Shown here piece by piece: positions 27,099 through 36,148 of a stretch of 64,000 nt of DNA. Made by a program: the position numbers and the translations under genes. The stretch comes from CAYULW01 sp964445815 (GTDB taxonomy: Bacteria > Bacteroidota > Bacteroidia > Flavobacteriales_E > Vicingaceae). The notes beneath the pieces are model-generated. The model saw only the letters and a list, made by a program, of their open reading frames with translations, was not told the DNA's origin and searched no databases. The stretch spans positions 671,204 to 735,203 of the forward strand of contig CAYULW010000001.1 of assembly GCA_964445815.1 (NCBI GenBank), read 5' to 3'. Positions within the stretch are counted from its first letter, which is position 1. Every line of letters starts with the position of its first letter.

Positions 27099-28403
27099 AT
27101 GAAGATCAGAAAATGTATACAAACACTTGCCCTAATATTAGTGGTTCTTCTAAATGATGAGCTAATGGCACAAGAGATTACTCTATCTGGTGAATTGAGA
27201 CCTAGAACAGAATATCTGCATGGATTTGGATCGCTTGCTGCAAAAAATCAAGATCCTGCCTTTTGGACGGAACAACGCTCTAGGCTCAATTTTAGTTTTA
27301 AATCCACTGATTACTTGGTAGGAATGACTCTTCAAGATATCAGAGTATGGGGAAGTACGCCTCAATTGAACAAATCGGATAATTTCAGTGCTTTCCATGA
27401 GGCCTGGGGAGGAATGGTATTCAGTAAAAAAGTTCTGCTCAAACTAGGTAGGCAGGAGTTAATTTATGACGATCATAGGATCTTTGGTAATGTTGGTTGG
27501 GCACAACAAGCAAGAAGTCATGATCTTGCACGACTTCAATATAAAGACAGCACAGTTTCTTTTGATGTAGGATTAGCCTACAATCAAAATGCTACAAAGT
27601 TTACTGATAACATCTATACAGTAAACAACAGTTACAAAACAATGCAGTACCTATGGTTGCATAAGGACTTTGAAAATTTGGGTGTTAGTTTATTGTTCTT
27701 GAACAATGGTCTTCAGTTTACCAAGCCTGATACTACCTATAAAGTTACTTTTAGCCAAACGATAGGAACTCATCTTGATTATAAAAAGGACAAAGTAAAG
27801 GCGGTTGTTGCTGCCTATTATCAAACTGGCAAAGATGAATCGGATCGTGATTTGAACGCTTACAACTTAAGAGCTGAGCTAAACTATGACCTAACAGAAA
27901 AAGTCAATTTGGGATTAGGCTATGAATTATTGTCCGGCACTAGTCAAACTGATACTGCCAACAATGAAAATAACTCCTTTTCTCCATTTTATGGAACCAA
28001 TCACAAGTTTAATGGACTAATGGACTATTTTTATGTGGGAAATCATGCCAATAATGTTGGATTGCAGGACTTGTATTTTCGTTTGAAGTACAAGCATAAA
28101 AAGTTGATGAGTGGTGTGGATGTTCATCTTTTCTCAACAGCAGAAGATCTTCTTGATAACCAAAAGTTGGCCCAAAGCGGCGAATACAAAGCGGTGGATG
28201 CTTCTTTAGGAACTGAAATTGACTTCACTTTCAAATACAATTATTCCAAAGAAGTGCAATTTCAGTTGGGCTATTCTCAGATGCTGGCAACCAAGTCTAT
28301 GGAAGAATTAAAAGGTGGAGATAAAAATGAGATCAATAATTGGGCGTATTTAATGATCACATTTAAGCCAACTTTTTACAAGGGAACAGTTAAAAAGAAA
28401 TGA
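27099..28403 (+). CDS. Alginate_exp-type outer membrane porin
   Basis: A 434-residue protein with a signal peptide (cleavage after about residue 24, LMAQEIT) and a beta-barrel of the alginate-export family: SGELRPRTEYLHGF, FWTEQRSRLNF, KLGRQELIYDDHRIFGNVGWAQQARSHDLAR are the conserved strands. Despite the family name, many members are general anion porins. Here, directly behind two NarK genes, nitrate or nitrite passage through the outer membrane is the natural inference. A terminator hairpin follows. Confidence 0.85.
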   Translation: MKIRKCIQTLALILVVLLNDELMAQEITLSGELRPRTEYLHGFGSLAAKNQDPAFWTEQRSRLNFSFKSTDYLVGMTLQDIRVWGSTPQLNKSDNFSAFHEAWGGMVFSKKVLLKLGRQELIYDDHRIFGNVGWAQQARSHDLARLQYKDSTVSFDVGLAYNQNATKFTDNIYTVNNSYKTMQYLWLHKDFENLGVSLLFLNNGLQFTKPDTTYKVTFSQTIGTHLDYKKDKVKAVVAAYYQTGKDESDRDLNAYNLRAELNYDLTEKVNLGLGYELLSGTSQTDTANNENNSFSPFYGTNHKFNGLMDYFYVGNHANNVGLQDLYFRLKYKHKKLMSGVDVHLFSTAEDLLDNQKLAQSGEYKAVDASLGTEIDFTFKYNYSKEVQFQLGYSQMLATKSMEELKGGDKNEINNWAYLMITFKPTFYKGTVKKK

Positions 28404-28421
28404 TCTGACGTTCATCATGGA

Positions 28422-28462
28422 GGAAGTCGAATAAACTCAAATTGTTCGGCTTTCCTTTTTTT
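28422..28462 (+). terminator. Intrinsic terminator after the narK-narK-porin operon
   Basis: Stem ggaagtcgaa paired with ttcggctttcc (small mismatch) and followed by a run of seven T. Confidence 0.75.
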
Positions 28463-28479
28463 GCATTGGCTGTTATTTT

Positions 28480-28493
28480 ATGATGTAAATCAT
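28480..28493. promoter_or_regulatory. Crp/Fnr-type box ATGAT-GTAA-ATCAT
   Basis: Perfect arms; centre about 60 bp before the hemerythrin gene that heads the hemerythrin-moaA-crp group. Confidence 0.75.
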
Positions 28494-28546
28494 TTTTTTA
28501 TCATTTGAAGGTGTCGTTATTTACACTATAATATTACGCCTACAAT

Positions 28547-29248
28547 ATGGAAATAATTAATAGGAATACCGGAAAACGCTCAACGGATTACGATAAGAAA
28601 TTAGACAAAAGCTTAAAAACAAAAGATCCTGTAAAAAGAAATGTTGAGAAAGGTCTTGAAGATGAAGAGTTTTCACCCATGGATCCCCCTGAGGCATACG
28701 AAGGGGCAACTGTAAAGGGAGTAGATTATTCAGACATGCATGAATTGATTCAAAAGTTCATGGATGAGCACAAGGTTTGTGTAAAAAAGGTCGATTCTTT
28801 TGAAAAAGCTTTGGTAGCCTTTAAGGAAAGCCAATACCAATTGAATAGTGACGTCAAACAGGCATTTAGTGATTTCTTTGAATTCTTTGATAACAATATC
28901 ATGGATCACAATCAGAGAGAAGAAAAGCAACTTTTTGGATTATTACATCAGCGTTTAGTAGAATCCGGGGAAAGTAGTACAGGAGAAGAAGGACAAGTGT
29001 ATTCTGCTGTGGACATGATGGAGGATGACCATATCAAATTCATTCAGCTGGGGGCATTAACTTTTAACTTACTGGGCTTAGCTCCACGACTACCTGACCA
29101 ACGTTCAAGAGTATTTACCTATGATGTTGCCTATGATAATGGAAGAGAGCTTGTGGAAATGCTTCGATTGCACATTTATAGAGAAGATAATATTCTTTTT
29201 CCCCTTGCTCATCAACTGATCAGTCGTGAAGAGTTTGACAAGCTATAA
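28547..29248 (+). CDS. Hemerythrin HHE-domain protein
   Basis: A 233-residue protein. After a ~60-residue charged, probably disordered N-terminus comes a hemerythrin-like four-helix domain with di-iron ligand motifs FMDEHKV, IMDHNQREEKQLF, MMEDDHIKF and LRLHIYREDNILFPLAH. It lacks the ScdA_N twin-cysteine domain, so it is distinct from the nearby ScdA. Likely roles are binding or sensing NO or O2. It is 14 bp upstream of moaA, in one operon headed by a perfect Crp/Fnr-type box. Confidence 0.85.
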   Translation: MEIINRNTGKRSTDYDKKLDKSLKTKDPVKRNVEKGLEDEEFSPMDPPEAYEGATVKGVDYSDMHELIQKFMDEHKVCVKKVDSFEKALVAFKESQYQLNSDVKQAFSDFFEFFDNNIMDHNQREEKQLFGLLHQRLVESGESSTGEEGQVYSAVDMMEDDHIKFIQLGALTFNLLGLAPRLPDQRSRVFTYDVAYDNGRELVEMLRLHIYREDNILFPLAHQLISREEFDKL

Positions 29249-29262
29249 TTGAAGAGTAGGTT

Positions 29263-30276
29263 ATGAGGAATAACAACAATACCAATCAATTGGTTGACTC
29301 TTTTGGAAGGGTACACAATTACCTCAGAATTTCTCTCACTGAACGTTGTAATTTGAGGTGTTTCTATTGTATGCCCGAAGCGGGTGTACCATTAAGAGAC
29401 AAGAGTAGTTTTATGAGCCATGAAGAAATCTATGAAATTGCCAAAACGTTCACCCAGCTAGGTATTAACAAAATACGTCTAACAGGCGGAGAACCTTTGA
29501 TTAGAAAGGGAGCTCACGAAATTATTTCAAGTCTTGCTTCTTTAAATACAGAACTTGCCATCACTACTAATGGTATTTTGGTTGATCAATTTATAGATTG
29601 CTTTAAGAGTTCGGGTATACACTCAGTAAATGTTAGCCTGGATTCTCTGGAGGAAAAACAACAGGCTAAGATCAGTAGACGAAATTACTTTGATCGAATC
29701 TTAAGGAATATATTTCTTCTTGTTAAAGAGGGCTTCAAAGTCAAAGTGAATGTTGTGGTTATGAAAAATGTCAACGATAATGAGTTGATCAAATTTGTAG
29801 AGTTAAGCAAAGATAAACCTGTTGAAATTCGATTTATTGAATTCATGCCTTTTAGCGGTAATAAATGGAATTGGTCAAAAGGGATAGGGTACGACTCAAT
29901 CATGGATCAACTTTACTCGCACTATGGTAATAATAACATATTAGACATTCAAAGTAAAGCTAATGAGACAGCTAAATGCTTTAAGGTAAAAAATTACATG
30001 GGTACGTTTGGGATTATCGGCTCCATTACACACCCTTTTTGCAATTCATGTAACCGCATAAGGTTAACTGCAGATGGTAAACTCAGAAATTGTCTCTTTT
30101 CTGCAACTGAAGTTGATTTATTAGATGCTTTCAGAAAAGGAGAAGAGATTGAACCATTGATTTTTCAAAGCGTTAAAGAAAAGAAGGCAGAGCGTGCCGG
30201 ATTACTAAGCTTACAAGACTTAGATGGTCATTCACTAATTAGTAGAAATAGAAGCATGACCACTATTGGTGGATAA
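29263..30276 (+). CDS. moaA: GTP 3',8-cyclase MoaA
   Basis: A 337-residue radical SAM enzyme. The N-terminal cluster motif is CNLRCFYC (within LTERCNLRCFYCMPEAGV), the C-terminal cluster is CNSCNRIRLTADGKLRNC, and the protein ends in the conserved Gly-Gly needed for activity. It makes 3',8-cH2GTP, the first step of molybdopterin synthesis; MoaC, which completes cPMP, is encoded 25 kb away as a MoaC-MogA fusion. It is in the hemerythrin operon. Confidence 0.96.
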   Translation: MRNNNNTNQLVDSFGRVHNYLRISLTERCNLRCFYCMPEAGVPLRDKSSFMSHEEIYEIAKTFTQLGINKIRLTGGEPLIRKGAHEIISSLASLNTELAITTNGILVDQFIDCFKSSGIHSVNVSLDSLEEKQQAKISRRNYFDRILRNIFLLVKEGFKVKVNVVVMKNVNDNELIKFVELSKDKPVEIRFIEFMPFSGNKWNWSKGIGYDSIMDQLYSHYGNNNILDIQSKANETAKCFKVKNYMGTFGIIGSITHPFCNSCNRIRLTADGKLRNCLFSATEVDLLDAFRKGEEIEPLIFQSVKEKKAERAGLLSLQDLDGHSLISRNRSMTTIGG

Positions 30277-30313
30277 TCGTGACATACTTATTATTGCAGT
30301 AAGTTTTAAGTAA

Positions 30314-30994
30314 ATGAAGAAGGTTAGAATACAACAAATTGATCAGCTTATAAACACCTATTGTTCTGAGGAATGGGTTTACCTATTAAGAGAGAGGTCT
30401 ACAGAGAATTTCTTTCAAGCCAAAACTACCATATTCGAAGAAGGTGATACTATGGAGAAATTATCCATTATAAAAAGTGGAAAGGTAAAAATTTACACGA
30501 CTCAAAAGGCTGGAAAAGAGAGAATCTATCGATTTGCGACTAAAGGGCAAATTATTGGGCATCGTGGTTTTGGCAAAGATTTTATGCTCCCAATAAGTGC
30601 TTTAGCACTCACAGACACAAGTGTTATTGATATTCCTTTATCATTATTCCAAAATCTGTTGAAAGCAAATGCGGCTTTTTGCTACCATTTTATGCTTTTT
30701 ATGGCTGAAGAGCTAAAAGAGTCTGAATGCTACATAAAGAATATGAATGACATGGATCTTAGACAGCGAATAGCACAGGCATTATTAATGAATGCGAAAG
30801 CATTTGGGTTTGATAAAAAGGATCCTAAAAAACTTAGCTATACTTTGTCAAGAAAAGAGTTGTCTTCGATTTCAGATTCGACATATGAGTCAGTCATCAG
30901 AACATTAAGCCAATTTAAAAAAGAAGGCCTCATTGAACTAGTTAATAAAGAGATCAAAATATCCAATTATAAAAAATTGGAAGAGATTTTATAA
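30314..30994 (+). CDS. Crp/Fnr-family transcription regulator 1
   Basis: A 226-residue regulator with a cyclic-nucleotide-fold domain (about 30-120; FEEGDTMEKLSIIKSGKVKIY) and a C-terminal winged helix. The recognition helix reads SDSTYESVIRTLSQF, with Glu and Arg in the register used by Fnr (ETISR) to read TGA/TCA half-sites, which suits the ATGAT-N4-ATCAT boxes here. There is no N-terminal cysteine cluster, so it is not an Fe-S Fnr; it might sense NO, haem or a nucleotide. It follows moaA by 37 bp. Confidence 0.9.
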   Translation: MKKVRIQQIDQLINTYCSEEWVYLLRERSTENFFQAKTTIFEEGDTMEKLSIIKSGKVKIYTTQKAGKERIYRFATKGQIIGHRGFGKDFMLPISALALTDTSVIDIPLSLFQNLLKANAAFCYHFMLFMAEELKESECYIKNMNDMDLRQRIAQALLMNAKAFGFDKKDPKKLSYTLSRKELSSISDSTYESVIRTLSQFKKEGLIELVNKEIKISNYKKLEEIL

Positions 30995-31021
30995 TTTAAG
31001 CGTCAGCATTTTTTGTTTGTT

Positions 31022-31035
31022 ATGATTTGGGTCAT
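31022..31035. promoter_or_regulatory. Crp/Fnr-type box ATGAT-TTGG-GTCAT
   Basis: One mismatch; centre about 94 bp before nadA. Confidence 0.6.
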
Positions 31036-31122
31036 TGTTTAACGCAATGCCACCGATCTAACTTTGCCTCCTTTGATGCGCGTTGCATTCTTTTCTGTAA
31101 AGCAATTATTAATTGACTCCAT

Positions 31123-32109
31123 ATGAAAGAAGTTTATTCTAAATTCGAAGATATCAGTATTCAGCCAAATTCTGATACAACTATTCTTATGAGAGAAATT
31201 GCTGAGCTTAAGAAGCAAAAAGAGGCCGTAATTCTTGCTCATTATTATCAGCAAGCAAGTATTCAAGATGTAGCCGATTATGTGGGAGATAGTCTAGGCT
31301 TATCTCAGCAAGCTGCTATAGAAGATGCTAAAATCATTGTTTTTGCGGGAGTTCATTTCATGGCAGAAACAGCCAAAATTTTGAATCCTCACAAAAAAGT
31401 ACTACTCCCGGATTTGAGCGCCTCTTGCTCTTTAGCTGAATCGTGTCCTCCAAAAGAGTTCTGGGACTTCATAAAACTACATCCTAAGCATAAAGTTGTG
31501 ACATACATTAATTGTTCTGCTAAGGTTAAAGCCATGAGCGATATCGTATGCACATCTTCTAATGCAGAAAGAGTAATTAAATCCATTCCAAAAAAGCAAC
31601 CCATTATTTTTGCTCCTGATAAAAATCTGGGAAAATATCTCATTGAGAAAACTGGTCGAGAAATGTTGCTTTGGGATGGAGCCTGTGTGGTTCATGAAGC
31701 TTTTTCTTTTGATAAAATTCTGCAACTTCATAAACAGTATCCCAAAGCTAAGTTTATAGCACACCCTGAATCAGAAAAATCAATTTTAGACCTTGCAACC
31801 TATGTAGGCTCAACTGCAGGTATGATTGAGTTTGTCAAAAAGGATAAGGCTCAAGAGTTTATTGTTGCAACAGAAGCAGGTATACTTCATAAAATGCAGC
31901 AAGCTGTGCCTTCGAAACTATTGATTCCTGCACCCGTAAAGGAAGACAATGCTTGTGCATGCAGCGAGTGTGCCTTTATGAAAGTAAATACCTTAGAAAA
32001 GCTATACCATTGCCTTAAGCATGAAACACCTGAAATTCATGTTTCAGAAGAAATTCGAGAACGAGCCTTGTTACCAATAGAAAGAATGCTAGCACTTTCT
32101 AATAACTAA
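31123..32109 (+). CDS. nadA: Quinolinate synthase NadA
   Basis: A 328-residue protein with the NadA landmarks AHYYQQASIQDVADYVGDSLGLSQ-type N-terminus, VTYINCSAKVKAMSD and CACSECAFMKVNTLEKLY, giving the cysteines for its oxygen-sensitive [4Fe-4S] cluster. It condenses iminoaspartate with dihydroxyacetone phosphate to make quinolinate for NAD. nadB follows after 5 bp. A Crp/Fnr-type box upstream places NAD synthesis under the same control as nitrate respiration. Confidence 0.95.
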   Translation: MKEVYSKFEDISIQPNSDTTILMREIAELKKQKEAVILAHYYQQASIQDVADYVGDSLGLSQQAAIEDAKIIVFAGVHFMAETAKILNPHKKVLLPDLSASCSLAESCPPKEFWDFIKLHPKHKVVTYINCSAKVKAMSDIVCTSSNAERVIKSIPKKQPIIFAPDKNLGKYLIEKTGREMLLWDGACVVHEAFSFDKILQLHKQYPKAKFIAHPESEKSILDLATYVGSTAGMIEFVKKDKAQEFIVATEAGILHKMQQAVPSKLLIPAPVKEDNACACSECAFMKVNTLEKLYHCLKHETPEIHVSEEIRERALLPIERMLALSNN

Positions 32110-32114
32110 GTTTT

Positions 32115-33674
32115 TTGAAAACAGATTATCTAATTATTGGATCAGGAATTGCAGGCTTAACGTATGCTCTGAAGGTTGCTAACCATAACAAAAATGCTTC
32201 TATTGTAATTATCACAAAAGCTAGTGCTGATGAGTCGAACACCAAATATGCTCAAGGTGGAATTGCCGCTGTATGGGATACATCCGTAGATTCTGTTGAA
32301 CAACATATACAGGATACTTTAAAGGCAGGTGATGGCCTTTGCAATCAAGAGATTGTTGAGATGGTTGTTTCTGAAGGACCGCCCTTATTAAAAGAGTTGA
32401 TTCAATGGGGAGCCTCTTTTGATACGAGTCTTACCGATGATTTGGATTTAGGGCTAGAGGGAGGACATTCCCACAAAAGGATTATTCATCATAAGGACTT
32501 GACAGGATTAGAGGTTGAGCGAACCTTGTTGAAACGAATTAACGAAATGGTCAACATTAAGGTGCTACAAAACCATTTTGCCGTAGATCTTATAACAGAT
32601 GTAGACGAAGAAGATACTGAAACACAGCATAAGAGGTGTTATGGAGCATATGTTTTTGATAAAGAAGCTAAAAGTATAATACCTTATGAAGCTAAAATTA
32701 CACTCTTGGCAACAGGGGGAATCGGTGAAGTGTATTTAAACACCACGAACCCTCCAATTGCTACCGGAGATGGAATTGCTATGGCGCATAGAGCGAAAGC
32801 CAAGATTGCAAACATGGAGTTTGTGCAGTTTCATCCTACTGCTCTTTTCAGTCCGGATCAGCGACCTGCTTTCTTAATTTCTGAAGCAGTAAGAGGATTT
32901 GGAGCCATTTTAAGAAATGAAAATGGTGTTGCTTTTATGAACAGTTATGATAAGAGAGGAGAGCTTGCTTCAAGGGACATTGTTTCAAGAGCCATTTTTT
33001 ATGAATTATCGAAACAAGAGACACCTTATGTTTTTCTCGATTGCAGACAATTAACACTTGATGCTTTTAAAAACAGCTTTCCAACCATCTGGGAAAGATG
33101 CACAGTATTAGGAATTGACCTTAGAAAGGATATGATTCCGGTTGTGCCTGTGGCACATTACATCTGTGGGGGAATTGTTGTTAACCAATGGGGCCAAACT
33201 TCAATGGAGAACTTATTTGCAATTGGAGAGTGCTCATATACCGGTTTGCACGGTGCTAATCGGCTTGCGTCTAATTCATTGCTAGAAGCTTTAGTTTTTG
33301 CCAATCAAAGTTTCAAAAAATCAATTCAGACGATTGACAAAAAAACAAGAAGAATCCAAAGTAAAGCTCAAGTATCAATTTATTCCCGTGACAGGATGAA
33401 ACTCAAAGACATTGAATCGAAACGGCACTATTTACAAAAGTTAATGAATAAGAGTGCTTCTATAATTAGAGACTCTGAGTCATTAAAAGAAGCTCACTTT
33501 CTGCTAGTAAGAATGCAAAATGAATTTAATCAACAGACACTAAAATCAAATAACACAATTGAAGCTTATGAGTTAAGAAATATGATAGAAGTAAGCATTT
33601 TGATTATAATGCAGTCTTTAGAAAGAAAGTTCAACGCCGGTTGTTTCTATAATCCTGAACTAAACGTTGACTAG
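32115..33674 (+). CDS. nadB: L-aspartate oxidase NadB
   Basis: A 519-residue flavoprotein starting at TTG 32115, with no ATG nearby. FAD-binding GSGIAGLTYALKVA at the N-terminus, then KYAQGGIAAV, GGHSHKRIIHHKDLTG, and HPTALF and ELASRDIVSRAI of the succinate-dehydrogenase/aspartate-oxidase family. It oxidises aspartate to iminoaspartate for NadA, and can use fumarate instead of oxygen when anoxic. The last four bases overlap the convergent YhbP-like gene. Confidence 0.94.
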   Translation: MKTDYLIIGSGIAGLTYALKVANHNKNASIVIITKASADESNTKYAQGGIAAVWDTSVDSVEQHIQDTLKAGDGLCNQEIVEMVVSEGPPLLKELIQWGASFDTSLTDDLDLGLEGGHSHKRIIHHKDLTGLEVERTLLKRINEMVNIKVLQNHFAVDLITDVDEEDTETQHKRCYGAYVFDKEAKSIIPYEAKITLLATGGIGEVYLNTTNPPIATGDGIAMAHRAKAKIANMEFVQFHPTALFSPDQRPAFLISEAVRGFGAILRNENGVAFMNSYDKRGELASRDIVSRAIFYELSKQETPYVFLDCRQLTLDAFKNSFPTIWERCTVLGIDLRKDMIPVVPVAHYICGGIVVNQWGQTSMENLFAIGECSYTGLHGANRLASNSLLEALVFANQSFKKSIQTIDKKTRRIQSKAQVSIYSRDRMKLKDIESKRHYLQKLMNKSASIIRDSESLKEAHFLLVRMQNEFNQQTLKSNNTIEAYELRNMIEVSILIIMQSLERKFNAGCFYNPELNVD

Positions 33675-34117
33675 GCAGGAATAGATTTTGTCCAAATCAA
33701 TTTTTTCCCAAAACCAAGTGTATTATCTGTCATTTTTATTCCAATTAATTCAATCGCCCATATGCTACCTGACATTGTTCTTGCAAAAGGGAATCGCTTA
33801 TAATATGCCTTTTTAAAAGCGTCTAACATTATGCCTTCAGTCTGCATAATAACTCCCTTAAATTGAATTCCCTTTACCTGACCTATAGTACTGTTGTCAG
33901 CTAATATAGTTCCTGCAACTGTTGTACTTTTTCGTGCTTTTCTGACATGTTCAGCATTTTCATTTGATTTGAATATCAAGTATTTTGATTCATCCTTATT
34001 TAGATGGGTATAAAAACAGCTGACACAATAAGGGATGTTGTTAAGTGCTGAACAATAGGAAAGAACTTTGCTTTCTTCTAAGAAGGAGTTTATTCTATGT
34101 TCGGCTTCTGTTATCAT
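33671..34117 (-). CDS. YhbP-like (UPF0306) PNPOx-fold flavoprotein
   Basis: A 148-residue protein of the split-barrel FMN-binding fold. The N-terminus FLEESKVLSYCSALNNIPYCVSCFYTHL, with several cysteines, and the end SIWAIELIGIKMTDNTLGFGKKLIWTK, match the YhbP/UPF0306 group, whose function is unknown. It is divergent from the Fnr-like gene and shares a perfect ATGAT-N4-ATCAT box with it, 68 bp from its own start, so it belongs to the same regulon. Confidence 0.75.
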   Translation of the reverse strand: MITEAEHRINSFLEESKVLSYCSALNNIPYCVSCFYTHLNKDESKYLIFKSNENAEHVRKARKSTTVAGTILADNSTIGQVKGIQFKGVIMQTEGIMLDAFKKAYYKRFPFARTMSGSIWAIELIGIKMTDNTLGFGKKLIWTKSIPA

Positions 34118-34178
34118 TGATTGACATCATTTAAATGGTTAATTATATCAAAAATTGATTTATATATCATTAAATAAT

Positions 34179-34192
34179 ATGATATATATCAT
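34179..34192. promoter_or_regulatory. Crp/Fnr-type box ATGAT-ATAT-ATCAT shared by divergent genes
   Basis: Perfect arms in an extended 18-base palindrome. Centre lies about 66 bp before the Fnr-like gene and 68 bp before the YhbP-like gene, so the regulator may control its own gene. Confidence 0.75.
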
Positions 34193-34251
34193 ATTATGTA
34201 TTGCATTTTCTTCATTTTTTTGTTAGGTAAAAACGTCCAAAATCGTTTAGT

Positions 34252-34971
34252 ATGCAATCTAAGAGACGTATTGAAATTCCTTCTTGCATAGAATGTAAAG
34301 GGAAACATGACAGCAAACTGTTTTGTAGTCTATCAAATAGTGAGCTCGATATTATTTCAGAAGAAAAGGCGGATAATTTTTATAAAAAAGGACAAGTTAT
34401 CTTTTATGAAGGAAATAGAGGGCATGGGCTATATTGCATTTATCAGGGAAAGGTTAAAGTGCATAAATTGGGAGACGAAGCAAAGGAACAGATTGTTCGT
34501 TTAGCCAATAAGGGTGATGTACTTGGTTACCGCTCGCTTCTTAGTAATGAACCATACAATGCTACAGCTACAGCACTTGAAGATTGCATTATTTGCTACC
34601 TTCCTAAAAGTAAATTCATGGAAGTATTAGAAACTAACCATGATCTTTCTTTTAGAACAATTCAACTATTGACAGATGACTTGAGAAAGTCAGAAGAGAA
34701 AATTATCAACATCACCCAAAAAACAGTTATTGAAAGAATAACTGAAGCATTGCTTGTTCTGAAGCATAAGTTTGGCCTAAAAGAGGATGGAAAAACATTG
34801 GATGTTCAACTCACAAGAAAAGAAGTTGGGAATCTTGCAGGTGTTACAACAGAGACCACCATTCGAACTTTATCAGAATTGAAAAAGAAAGGAATCATTG
34901 GGTTAAGTGGGAAACAAATAGAGCTGATTAATATTCCCCGAATAATAAATCTATCCAACATCATTAATTAA
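34252..34971 (+). CDS. Crp/Fnr-family regulator 2, probable Fe-S (Fnr-type) sensor
   Basis: A 239-residue regulator. It has an N-terminal cysteine set C12-x2-C15-x9-C25 and central cysteines C112 and C115, an arrangement able to hold a [4Fe-4S] cluster as in Fnr (three N-terminal and one central Cys). The effector domain spans about 30-130. The recognition helix GVTTETTIRTLSEL keeps the Glu and Arg that read TGA/TCA half-sites. It probably senses oxygen and/or NO and is the best candidate for binding the repeated palindrome, one copy of which lies in its own promoter. Cluster binding is inferred, not shown. Confidence 0.9.
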   Translation: MQSKRRIEIPSCIECKGKHDSKLFCSLSNSELDIISEEKADNFYKKGQVIFYEGNRGHGLYCIYQGKVKVHKLGDEAKEQIVRLANKGDVLGYRSLLSNEPYNATATALEDCIICYLPKSKFMEVLETNHDLSFRTIQLLTDDLRKSEEKIINITQKTVIERITEALLVLKHKFGLKEDGKTLDVQLTRKEVGNLAGVTTETTIRTLSELKKKGIIGLSGKQIELINIPRIINLSNIIN

Positions 34972-34993
34972 CCTTTTACAATCATAGTCCATT

Positions 34994-35007
34994 ATGATTC
35001 AGGTCAT
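34994..35007. promoter_or_regulatory. Crp/Fnr-type box ATGAT-TCAG-GTCAT
   Basis: Extends to a 20-base imperfect palindrome attatga..tcataat (34991-35010). Centre about 69 bp before the crp-norC-norB operon. Confidence 0.7.
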
Positions 35008-35069
35008 AATCATTCTATAAGGCGTCTCCTACATTTGTTATTAATAGGAAATGACTCAAGCAAATTAGA

Positions 35070-35714
35070 ATGGATATAATTCAACAGTTAGAAAGGTTAA
35101 AGCCTAAATCTCTTGAACTTAAAAAATTCAGTAATAATGCTATCATCTTTAAAGAAGAGGACAATGCTGAAGGAGTTTATATTCTGAAAGAAGGCAATGT
35201 GAAGGTCTTAAAGAATGATGCAAAAAAGAATAGTGTATTATTATGGACTGCAGAAGAAGGGGAACCTTTTGGAGTTGTTCCATTCTTTTTAGGGTCAGAA
35301 AACTATACTTGCTCAATTCAGGTTGGGGAAAAGGCATCATTACTTTACTTTCTTTCTTACGAGGAGTTTACCCAACTTTTAGAGGAACACGCTGAATTTA
35401 AGTTGGAATTACTAGCCAAGTTATGCGAGCAAATAAGCTTCATGGAATTACGTTCTAAAGCTATATTATTGAGTAAAACTGATGAACGTATCATTAACAC
35501 CCTTCTTTTCCTAGCAACTAAAAAACATCGTATTAAAAAGAATTTGAGATTAGAATTTTCACTTTCTGAATTGGCAGAAATGGTAGGAGCATCTATTGGT
35601 CATACAAGAAAAAAAATAAGACACCTAAAAAAGGAGCGCATTATTAATTATGGGAACAATTGGTTCGAGATTAATGACATAGAGCGGCTCAAGTTTACCA
35701 AAAGCATTCATTAG
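35070..35714 (+). CDS. Crp/Fnr-family transcription regulator 3 (norCB-linked)
   Basis: A 214-residue regulator with a cyclic-nucleotide-fold domain (FKEEDNAEGVYILKEGNVKVL) and a winged helix. Its recognition helix, GASIGHTRKKIRHL, lacks the Glu-x-x-x-Arg of regulators 1 and 2, so its DNA target may differ. No Fe-S cysteine cluster. It is 14 bp upstream of norC and presumably co-transcribed with norCB, as Dnr/Nnr-like NO sensors often are. Confidence 0.88.
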   Translation: MDIIQQLERLKPKSLELKKFSNNAIIFKEEDNAEGVYILKEGNVKVLKNDAKKNSVLLWTAEEGEPFGVVPFFLGSENYTCSIQVGEKASLLYFLSYEEFTQLLEEHAEFKLELLAKLCEQISFMELRSKAILLSKTDERIINTLLFLATKKHRIKKNLRLEFSLSELAEMVGASIGHTRKKIRHLKKERIINYGNNWFEINDIERLKFTKSIH

Positions 35715-35728
35715 TAAGAATATTAAAT

Positions 35729-36148
35729 ATGTCTAGTATTCGATTCATTCTAGCAATACTGTCTTGTATTTTCTTAATATATTCATCTTTAGTATTCACA
35801 GACGGCACAGATTATTCTTTAGGAATTGAACTTTACAATGCAGAATCAAAAGAAGGCAAGAAACTGTTTCAAGAAAAAAACTGTATTTCCTGTCATCAAG
35901 TATATGGTCTTGGTGGATACATGGGACCTGATCTAACCAATATCATTTCCCAAAGAAATAATAATGAATCGATTGCTCGAGCATTTCTTAAGAACGGCAC
36001 ACAAAAAATGCCTGATTTTAAGTTGACAGATAGAGAAATTGATGCTTTAATAGCCTACTTGAAGTACTTAGATAAAACAGGAAAGTACCCTCTAAACAAT
36101 TATGAAATCACTACGCTAGGAACAGTGGAAGAAAATAAAACAGAATGA
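35729..36148 (+). CDS. norC: NorC-like membrane-anchored cytochrome c
   Basis: A 139-residue protein with an N-terminal membrane anchor (about 5-25) and one haem c site CISCH, followed by YGLGGYMGPDLTN and the Met-bearing stretch GTQKMPDFKLTDREIDALIAY that supplies the second axial ligand. This is the NorC pattern: electron entry for a cytochrome-c-type nitric oxide reductase. Its stop overlaps the norB start (ATGA). Confidence 0.88.
   Translation: MSSIRFILAILSCIFLIYSSLVFTDGTDYSLGIELYNAESKEGKKLFQEKNCISCHQVYGLGGYMGPDLTNIISQRNNNESIARAFLKNGTQKMPDFKLTDREIDALIAYLKYLDKTGKYPLNNYEITTLGTVEENKTE

Noticed and set aside
30314..30994. Calling regulator 1 a cAMP-binding Crp because a cyclase is in the window
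   Set aside because: The cAMP-contact residues cannot be confirmed by eye, and the cyclase is 14 kb away in a separate unit.
31477..31764. Minus-strand frame inside nadA
   Set aside because: Shadow of the NadA coding strand.
34155..34170. Second palindrome ttgat-n6-atcat beside the 34179 box
   Set aside because: Spacer of six instead of four; likely chance in an AT-rich leader.
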